A DNA stretch of 64,000 nucleotides from Trachythela sp. YZ-2020. Taxonomy: Eukaryota; Cnidaria; Anthozoa; Malacalcyonacea; Clavulariidae. The notes beneath the pieces are model-generated. The model was given only the letters and a program-made list of their open reading frames with translations. It was not told the origin of the DNA and made no database searches. This document shows positions 56,761 through 64,000 of the stretch, piece after piece; within the stretch, counting starts at the first letter, position 1; each line of letters begins with the position of its first letter. The stretch spans positions 124,001 through 188,000 of the forward strand of contig JADLSH010000220.1 of the NCBI GenBank assembly GCA_016169945.1, read 5' to 3'. Position numbers and translations under genes: made by a program.

Positions 56761-57640
56761 AGATGGGTCACCGACTATGTTTTTTTAGATACGGACAATT
56801 TTACGCGCATAGTAACCACATTTCAGGCTTACGTCTTGTTACCATGACAACGATGACACTACCTGAACCGGGTTTTAAATGTTCCATAGATGATGAATAT
56901 TACCCTCGAGTATAAAAAACTTCGTCATCTGCGATAATACTCGTTTAAAAACGATTTATTATAAAGCTAAAATAACTGTAGGGAGCCATCTTAAAGGAAA
57001 TGTCCTTTCGAACGAAGTTTTGAAAAAATCAAGGATAAAGTCATTTGGTACAATTACACACTGAACAATGAATTACAAGCGGGAATAATTCAGTCATTCA
57101 AATAATTTATATTTAAGAGCTGCAAGAAATTACAGCTGTGTTACCTCTATTAAGCTCTTTAACTATAAATATGTTGTATTTAAATTCGAGTATAAAAATG
57201 ACTCTTTAGTGTAAAAATGACTCTGATCAGATCTTCTGTGCTAAACGTGCATATATTGCCTAATCCATACCGTATTCATTTGCCCATATATGATCAGTAC
57301 TTTACCCCATGAACTTTGCACTATTCTTGGGATCTCTGAGTTAAACACAACAGCAACTTCGAAGTCATATGACTTCTTGCTGGGTCCTATTATCAGACTG
57401 ACAAAGCCCAGTTAGATATCGTTACACACGGTTCCCACAATTTCCTGCTATCGTTTCCTCGGTTCCCTACTTCTACTGTTCTTTGGATCTCTTACATTTT
57501 GCTTGCTTCATTTCCCGTTTTAAAGATTGCCATGTAAATATTGATACGTCCGGGGTTTACGGCTGTAAAAGTTAACAACTTCCGAAATTTACGGCTGGAA
57601 AAAGTTCACCGAGTTTACGGCTGTGAAAGTCAACAACTTC
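56761..57640. other. Intergenic DNA
   Basis: TGTAGGGAGCCATCTTAA at 56979 is a repeat word also seen at 23859 and inverted at 47912. Near 57540-57630 GTTTACGGCTG(T/G)(A/G)AA is repeated three times. No gene supported. Confidence 0.5.
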
Positions 57641-57642
57641 TG

Positions 57643-57835
57643 GGGCCGGTTGTATAAAACTCTACCCATTTTCTAGTTAAATGGTAGTTAACTTTAACCA
57701 CGTAGTTAAGTCGGTTGTATAAAAACCTAGTTGGCGTTAACTGCAGTTAAAAAGTAGTTAAAGTTAACTATGCTCAAGGGCATAGTTAACTTCCCAAAGC
57801 GTAGTTAAATATGGCGTTTTGTAGGAGTGATGAAC
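57643..57835 (+). repeat. GTTAAC-rich element F, copy 1
   Basis: Starts GGGGCCGGTTGTATAAAACT and is dense in AGTTAA / TTAACT palindromes, for example AGTTAACTATGCTCAAGGGC followed by ATAGTTAACT. It lies about 320 bp left of the BEL element. Confidence 0.65.
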
Positions 57836-58152
57836 TTTAATCAGTCAAAAAATACTAAAAGCAACGCTTACCGAGGGTTTTCAATCATCATTTTCCCTAG
57901 AAAGGTTTTTCTGATACTCGTGAGCTTTTAAAACGCTATAATTTTGGTCTTTTCGACGAAAACGGAATATATTTTTGGCATAAGAAGATTTATCGATGAC
58001 GAGAGGCAACCCATGATAAAGAAAAACAATGTCGTTTTTGTTGGAGATTGCCAATACATTGTTAATGATTAACATTCATAAATTAGTATGCATGCGTAAT
58101 AGCTAGAAAGTGTCAATCAATTGCGTGCGGTCGAACGTTTTGAGAGAAGTTT

Positions 58153-58247
58153 TGTTGTTGTGCGGAGAGCGAGCTTTATATCGTAGTAAAACATTATAAT
58201 CAACTATTTGTGAGTGTTGTGAACGTTTTGGGAGGCTATTCACGACA
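58153..58247 (+). repeat. 5' LTR (left boundary uncertain)
   Basis: The right boundary CACGACA is followed three bases later by the primer-binding site. Only the last 37 bp (58211-58247) are duplicated at the 3' end. I place the start at TGTTGTTGTGCGG because GTTT precedes it and also follows the 3' repeat; this is a guess. Confidence 0.45.
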
Positions 58248-58250
58248 CAG

Positions 58251-58267
58251 TGGCACCTCCGACGGGA
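58251..58267 (+). promoter_or_regulatory. Primer-binding site
   Basis: TGGCACCTCCGACGGG begins with TGG, complementary to the CCA end of a tRNA, three bases after the LTR end. This is the usual position for minus-strand DNA priming. Confidence 0.65.
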
Positions 58268-58355
58268 TAAATCGTGATATAGTTCGAACATGAGCAAGAA
58301 CCCGTGTTTGTGTGATTTGTGAAATAATATATTATATATAAATCTCGAATATAAT

Positions 58356-59478
58356 ATGGATAAACTACTAAATCATCTCGCGAGTAAAGTCAAAGCCCTG
58401 AGATTCAGGCAAGGAAAAACCGAAGAAGTGATGGCTAAACAAGACCGTCAAGCCTCTGAACGCCAGCGAGAATCTATCGTGAATGTCGCCACAGCGATAA
58501 ACAGTCTTAAAGAGACAATAGAAGAGAAGAAATTCTTAAAGGGCGAGAGCGAAGAAGACGTCGCAGAATGGGCCAAAGAATACGAAGACGAACTGGCTAT
58601 AGCTGACAAAAATGTACAAACATTGGCTCAACAAATTAAATAAATCGATAGCCGAGAGCAAGACGAAAAGGCAGCACAAGAGCACAAGAAAAACCTTGCT
58701 TTTAAACGAGAATTACTCGAGCAAAAGGCTGAATTTGAGAAAGAACGCCAGAAAGAAAAAGCAAGCGAAGCAGAAATTAGCGAACAATGTAAACAAACTT
58801 CTGTCGCAAAATTACCGAAGTTACCAATAACGAAATTCTACGGTAAGTTCGAATCATGGCTACCGTTTTGGGGAAAATTTACATCAGAGATTGACTCAAT
58901 GAAAATACCAACCTTAACAAAGTTTTCCTACTTAAAGGAATTACTTGACGAATCTGTGCGTTCTGATATTGATGGCCTACCGTTCACCGATGAGGGGTAC
59001 TCGAAAGCCAAAGATATTCTCGAAGCCGAATACGGACAGTCAGCCGAAGTTGTGAATGCATATATAGTAAAATAATATCAACAATCTACCGGTAATTACA
59101 GGAACAGATCCTGCTAAAATACACGATTTCTATAAGCAACTAAGATATAATGTTCAAAGCCTTGAAACTCTCGGAAAACTAGATGATGTGCGAGGAAATG
59201 TGCGAGCAACTTTGGACAAATTAAAGGGAATAAAATCGGATCTAGTTCGCAGTAATGAAGGATGGCAAGAATGGGGCTTTCATGATCTTCTTGAAGAGCT
59301 GAAAAAGTGGAAAGATATCAATCCGATCGAGGAAAAATCAGAGCCAAGAAATCAACGAAAAGGCGGGAAAAGTCCAAGATCAAAGTTCTTCCATGCAAAG
59401 GATTTTCCACGCGAGAACGAGGATGTGTATATTGCTAGGATACCACGCACAAAGGCACTAACTGTACAAAGGTTGTAA
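58356..59478 (+). pseudogene. BEL gag remnant
   Basis: ATG at 58356 opens a Lys/Glu-rich coiled-coil protein (LLNHLASKVKALRFRQGKTE). After a stop at 58641 the same frame continues (AFKRELLEQKAEFEKERQKE) into the gag core (LPKLPITKFYGKFESWLPFW, FSYLKELLDESVRSDI) and stops at 59073. A shift to the next frame then gives KIHDFYKQLRYNVQSLETLG and LLEELKKWKDINP, to 59478. This is typical BEL/Pao capsid sequence, which would form virus-like particles. The stop and shift make it non-functional. Confidence 0.85.
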
Positions 59479-59483
59479 AAAGA

Positions 59484-60311
59484 GAACAAAGAAAGAAAAT
59501 ACTCGCAGAAAAGGGACTATGTTTCAATTGCACAGGAAGTCAACATCGCGCTATTAACTGTAAAAGCAAATCCGGATGTCAGAAATGTAACAAAAGACAT
59601 CATACTTCGATTTGTGAACAATCAGAACAACTGTCAGTGGCCGGCAGCAACACGAACACGCGAGTTACACACCCGGTTGTGATAGTCGAAGCCGAAGGTG
59701 TTAAGTGTAGAGCCCTACTCGACACCGGGGCTGGCAGTTCTTATGCCTCTGCCGCACTTTTGGATTGCATTTCAACGCGGAAGTGTAAGAAAGAAATACG
59801 GAAAATTGATATGATGCTCGGAGTGATAACACGAGAAGTCGAATTATCAACCATTGAGACCAAGGGAACATCGGGTAAATTTTCTATGTCAGTAGAAGTC
59901 ACCAAAGTGAACAAAGGAGAACTTGTATTCATAGACAATCCGAGATATCAGCACATGATTGAGCAGAACCCACACTTGAAAGGAGTCATCATGGAGGACA
60001 TTGATCAGAAAGAGCGGCTTCGGGTACATATCATTCTTGCAGCAAGTGACTATGCGAAGTTAAAAACCGATCAGACACCCAGAGTTGGTCAACCGGGACA
60101 ACCAGTCGCCGAGTTAACACGGTTTGGATGGACCATCATGTCCCCCGGCAAAGAATCCTACAACATAACAAACATGCTTTTGACCCAGACATCTCAGGCT
60201 GATTACGAAGAACTGTGTCGCCTAGATGTCTTGGGTTTAAAGGATACACCCCCAACGACCAGAGCAGCGTATTTGATGAGTTCAAGGAACAACTCACCGC
60301 ATGACATCTAG
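59484..60311 (+). pseudogene. BEL nucleocapsid zinc knuckles + aspartic protease
   Basis: Two CCHC-type knuckles (CFNCTGSQHRAINC and the shortened CQKCNKRHHTSIC) precede a retropepsin-like domain with the catalytic LLDTGAGSSYAS near 59725. It continues to TRFGWTIMSPG, a conserved BEL linker, and LGLKDTPP before the stop at 60309-60311. The zinc knuckles bind RNA; the protease would cleave the polyprotein. This piece has no internal stop but is out of frame with its neighbours. Confidence 0.88.
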
Positions 60312-60312
60312 G

Positions 60313-61098
60313 TGGCGCGGCAACCACCCTCAGTTACCCAACAACGAAGCTAGCAGTTTGAGACGACTAGCAAGCTTAACGAACAGACTCGAGCGTCAGG
60401 GTTTGACAACCAAATACGGAGATATCATTGAGGAACAAAAAGCGGAGGGGATAATCGAGAAAGCTGAACAGCCGAGCGTGGGAAGAGAATTCTACATCCC
60501 CCACAAAGCAGTTATTCGACCTGATGCAGAATCTACAAAACTCCGAGTCGTCTATGACGCTTCTGCAAAAGCACATAACATTGTTCCATCACTGAATGAA
60601 TGTCTACATCCGGGACCTAACTTGCAGAATAAATTGTGGGACGTATTAGTAAGAGGACGCTTCCATCCAGTGGCTGTGGCGGGTGACTTGCAAAAAGCCT
60701 TCTTGCAAGTTCGTATTCGAGAAAACGACCGAGATGCGCTTCGCTTTCACTGGCGTAAAGATCAGCAATCAGAACTGGAGACCTTGCGATTTACCAGGGC
60801 TCTTTTCTGGCTTGTGTAATCTCCCTTTTTGCTTGGGGGAGTCATTGATGCACACCTGAGCAACTGGGAAGAAAGAGAGCCAGAAGTAATAGCGAAGCTT
60901 CGTGAAGAGTTGTACGTCGACGATTTGATATCGGGGTCAACATCAGTATCGAAGGCGAAAGAGATTAAAGAGAAAGCGACAAGTATTTTCGAGGATACCT
61001 GTTTCAAGCTACACATATGGCACTCGAACGAGCGTGAATTAGAAACAGCTCAGCTTGAAGACGGAGATCTTACCTATGCAAAACAGTTACGCAATTAG
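60313..61098 (+). pseudogene. BEL reverse transcriptase remnant
   Basis: The frame encodes NNEASSLRRLASLTNRLERQ, FYIPHKAVIRPDAESTKLRV with VYDASAKA, SLNECLHPGPNLQ, and the palm (VAVAGDLQKAFLQVRIREND), stopping at 60817. It resumes at LGGVIDAHLSNWEE and contains the catalytic YVDDLISG (near 60918). Part of the palm between the two pieces is shortened. It ends near 61098 at the next frame break. Confidence 0.9.
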
Positions 61099-61109
61099 GG
61101 ACCCCAGAA

Positions 61110-61688
61110 GGGGGAGACTGTAGTTTACTCGGTCTTACATGGAATAAAGAACGAGATACAGTGGGTGTTACAATGCGTGCTGATAAGACGGTGTTCACCA
61201 AACGGAGCATTTTGGCAAAGCTCGCCAAGGTATATGACCCCTTGGGCTTCGTATCTTCTTTAACACTCACAGGTAAACTTATCTACCGTGCGGCGTGCGA
61301 CACTAAGAATGCCTGGGACGCACCACTTCCAGATGCCCTCGCAAGGTTGTGGAGAAGTGGGACGGTGAGTCCCCAGCACAAGTGGAAACTCGGAGATCTT
61401 TGGCGGTTTATCAAGAACCAATCGAAGCCATTGCATGCATTTGGAGATGCAAGCGGCAACGGGGTTGCGGCGTGTGTTTATGTCGTTGTTGAGCAAGAGT
61501 CGGGGACCAACCAAGGCCTGGTCGCGACGAGATCAAGACTACCAAAACGAGGACTAACGATTCCGAGATTTGAATTAGTAGCGGCGCACATGGCAGTCAA
61601 CCTGGTCTCAAGCGCAAAGAAAGCATTGATCGGATTTCCTGTGACAAGAGTTCAACGTTGGTCGGACAGCTCGGTAGTGTTGCATTAG
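61110..61688 (+). pseudogene. BEL connection/RNase H region remnant
   Basis: The frame carries TVFTKRSILAKLAKVYDPLG (the conserved Pao-type segment) and FGDASGNGVAACVYVVV with the first RNase H Asp. RFELVAAHMAV has the Glu and WSDSSVVLH the second Asp. A stop replaces the expected Trp immediately after VVLH at 61686. Confidence 0.88.
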
Positions 61689-63498
61689 ATTACAGGAAAC
61701 GGCGAGTACAAACAATTCGTAGCCAACCGGATTAACAAGATCAACGAACATCAAGGAATCGTATGGCGACACGTACCCCCCGCTTCGAACCCTGCTGACC
61801 TTGCATGTATGGGAGGCCAAGTAGACAATGCAAAGTTGTGGTGGTATGATCCTGAATGGCTCTCCAACATAGAACTCTGGCCAGAAAACATAGTGACAGA
61901 GCCAACAACTGAGAGCAACGCCGAAGCCAAAGTAGTAAAACAAGTATTCGCAGTTGCTGTTAACGAAGAGAATGATATCGACAACGTATTGCAGACATTT
62001 CCTTTACAGAAAGCTGTAAGAGTGTGTGCTTGGATCCGAAGATTTGCCCACAACTCGCTCGGTAGCCGAGGAACAGAACGCATCAAGGGACCACTAACGA
62101 CGGACGAAACTGAACGTCAGAGACAGTTTTGGATCAAACAAGCTCAAGAAAACTGTGATCTCGAACAAGTCCGTGTGGCGCTGAATTTACAACCTGGCAA
62201 TGATGGCGTGCTGGAATGTCGTGGTCGGATACAAGGGGAGTATCCAATTTACCTTCCTGACACTCACCTGTTTACCCACAAAGTCGTTGAAGAAGCACAC
62301 CTCATTACGCTACATGGTGGAGTCGGGCTAACAATGACCAAAGTTCGCAGTCGTTACTGGGTACCAAGACTAAGAAGACTGGTGAGAAAATTACGCAAGT
62401 GTTGTCATGGGTGTAAGAGATTTACAGCAACTGCTTATGCAACACCACCACCAGGGATCTTGCCAACAACACGAACTCAAGGAATAACCCCCTACCAAGT
62501 AATTGGAGTGGACTATGCCGGTCCTCTGCAATATCGAGATCCAAGCAAAAGGAAGGGAAGGCGTATGTACTGCTCTATTCATGCAGTTTAACCAGAGGAA
62601 TTTACATGGAACTTTTGCCTACGTTAGAACCGACAGATTTCCTTGGAAGCCTGAAACGCTTCATTGCACGAAGAGGGAGACCTGAGCGAATCTACTCTGA
62701 CAACGGGGGGACTTTTATCAGAGCCGCAAAGTGGATAAGAGCCATAGCGAAAGACGAAAGATTGCAAGAGTACCTATCGATTAATCAGATAAGATGGCAG
62801 TTCAACCTAAGTCGCGCCCCATGGTGGGGCGGGCAATTTGAACGGATGATTGGGCTCGTGAAAGCAGCATTAACCAAGACCATTGGAAATGGTTTTCTTC
62901 AATGGAACGAGTTGGAGGAAGTGTTACTTGACGTCGAGGTGGCGTTAAATAACCGTCCGTTATTTACGTGGAGGATGACTTGCAGTTCCCGGTGTTAACA
63001 CCTAATTCGATTTTGTTTCTAAACAGTAATATCCTACCCGAATTGCAGCCACATAATATCGAGGACGGTGACCTTCGAAAACGAGCGAAATACTTGATGA
63101 AATGTAAAGAAGCGGTATGGAGACGGTGGACCCAATAATATTTGAGAAGCCTTCGTGAAAGACACCGTTCGAAAGCAGAACATCGTGGAGCAGTGCCAGC
63201 GGTAGGAGATGTAGTGATTATTGCAACAGATGAGAAAAAGCGTGGACGATGGGCGCTAGGAATTGTCGAAGAATTGATTGAGGGAAAATATGGTAAAATC
63301 GGGGGAGCCAAAGTACGAACAGAAAAGTCACAAATTGAACGTGCCGTGCAGCATATTTACCCCCTAGAGCTCTCGTGTGACAAGAAAGAACCAGTTCCAG
63401 CAACCCTCAACCCAGAAGCAGAGTCATTTAGACCGAAACGGGATGCCGCAGTAGCGGCCCAATTGCGTGTCGAGGAGATAGCGGAGGATGAACGATAA
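61689..63498 (+). pseudogene. BEL integrase remnant and C-terminal domain
   Basis: In sequence: HVPPASNPADLACMGG, the zinc-binding HLITLHGG with CCHGCKRF, and VIGVDYAGPLQ (first catalytic Asp), to a stop at 62589. The next frame has RIYSDNGGTFI (second Asp) and APWWGGQFERMIGLVK (the Glu). A third frame has the C-terminal beta-rich domain (VPAVGDVVIIATDEKKRGRW, RPKRDAAVAAQLRVEEIAE), ending at 63498, three bases before the terminal repeat. It would insert the cDNA; two frame breaks and a stop near 63138 inactivate it. Confidence 0.9.
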
Positions 63499-63500
63499 AC

Positions 63501-63537
63501 TGAGTGTTGTGAACGTTTTGGGAGGCTATTCACGACA
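63501..63537 (+). repeat. 3' terminal repeat (37 bp retained)
   Basis: Exact copy of 58211-58247 with TG start and CA end, preceded by a purine-rich GAGGAGATAGCGGAGGATGA that may serve as the polypurine tract. Confidence 0.8.
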
Positions 63538-63754
63538 GTTTTTACCAAAGAACTGCAGTTTGACTTTCATGGTAAATACGCCTTTTTCGTAGACTTTATT
63601 GGTCTTTATGTCTTGTTTTCTTGCATATTTTTCAATATTTTGAATCAAAATACCGCCATTTTTGGTAAATATGAGTCCGCAGTCGTTTTCAAAATGCTTG
63701 TCAGCGGTTGCTAATCAGCGCTTACTTTGTGTTATTTCATGTTTAATCACCCCA

Positions 63755-64000
63755 CGCGCAGTTAACTGTGCGATTAGTTAACTACCCGACTAACTACGTT
63801 TTGTGCAACGCAGTTAAGTCATGTAGTTAACTAATTATAGTTCAGGGGCCGGTTGTATAAAAATGTAGTTAAAGTTAATTATAGTTAGCGTTAACTACCG
63901 TAGTTAAATCCTTAACTATAATTAGTTAACTACAGGACTTAACTGCGTTGTATAAAACGTAGTTAGTCGGGTAGTTAACTAATCACACAGTTAACTGCGC
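63755..64000. repeat. GTTAAC-rich element F, copy 2 (long hairpin, cut by window end)
   Basis: CGCAGTTAACTGTGCGATTA, GTTAACTACCCGACTAACTA and ACGCAGTTAAGTC on the left pair with the mirrored sequence from 63911 to 64000. The right inner part starts GGGGCCGGTTGTATAAAAAT like copy 1. Confidence 0.85.

Larger units (their letters stand above)
58153..63537 (+). mobile_element. BEL/Pao LTR retrotransposon, decayed
   Basis: The element order is terminal repeat, primer-binding site, gag, zinc knuckles, protease, reverse transcriptase, RNase H, integrase and terminal repeat, the BEL/Pao order. A 37-bp direct repeat starting TGAGTGTTGTGAACGTTTTG and ending CACGACA occurs at 58211-58247 and 63501-63537. 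The reading frame shifts at least five times and carries several stops, so the copy is inactive. If the left repeat really starts at the TG at 58153, GTTT flanks both sides. Confidence 0.92.

Overview
This window looks like nuclear DNA of a cnidarian, most likely an anthozoan (coral or sea anemone). It is AT-rich. Genes are split into short exons with GT-AG introns, there is no operon structure, and the sequence is packed with decayed transposons, foldbacks and MITEs. Two host-type genes support this: the 3' end of a fibrinogen-like skeletal-organic-matrix (USOMP5-like) gene at 1-2398, and a large IgGFc-binding-domain exon at 43786-45054. The species cannot be fixed from sequence alone.

Layout. 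1-2.4 kb: four exons of the USOMP5-like gene on the + strand. 2.4-6.6 kb: repeats and intergenic DNA. 6.65-7.77 kb (-): two exons of a decayed protein with a P2X7-C-terminal-like domain. 8.4-9.76 kb: a tandem duplication of about 0.68 kb. 10.1-10.5 kb: a 15-unit minisatellite and a hairpin. 15.8-18.85 kb (-): a broken CR1/L2-type LINE whose ORF1 is split by a 1.4 kb inverted-repeat element. 19.5-21.1 kb: a diverged relative of the 34 kb foldback, itself split by a hairpin element. 24.8-25.6 kb: a motif array and a long hairpin. 26.71-26.82 kb: a signal-peptide exon whose splice phase fits the IgGFc exon 17 kb downstream. 27.0-28.5 kb: a TIR element with a hAT-type MITE nested in it. 31.5-33.6 kb: a 5'-truncated LINE, followed at once by a 1.9 kb foldback with arms of about 886 bp. 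36-41.3 kb: a run of MITEs plus a tRNA-like SINE. 43.8-45.05 kb: the IgGFc exon.

48.68-51.92 kb: an ISL2EU-type DNA transposon with near-identical 81-bp inverted repeats and AT target duplications. It carries an intact 501-residue THAP + DDE transposase on + and a broken SAP/YqaJ-nuclease partner on -. It is the only apparently intact mobile gene in the window. 52.3-56.5 kb: a larger region bounded by inverted repeats, with coding-like minus-strand exons and a LINE 3' end. 58.15-63.54 kb: a heavily frameshifted BEL/Pao retrotransposon (gag, protease, RT/RNase H, integrase) with a very short retained terminal repeat. It sits between two copies of a GTTAAC-rich palindromic repeat.

The most unusual theme is the density of foldback DNA. 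At least nine hairpins have GC-rich palindromic centres. Several share one boundary word but have unrelated arms. There is also the giant near-perfect foldback at 33.7-35.6 kb. No bacterial-type operons, CRISPR arrays or rRNA genes were seen.
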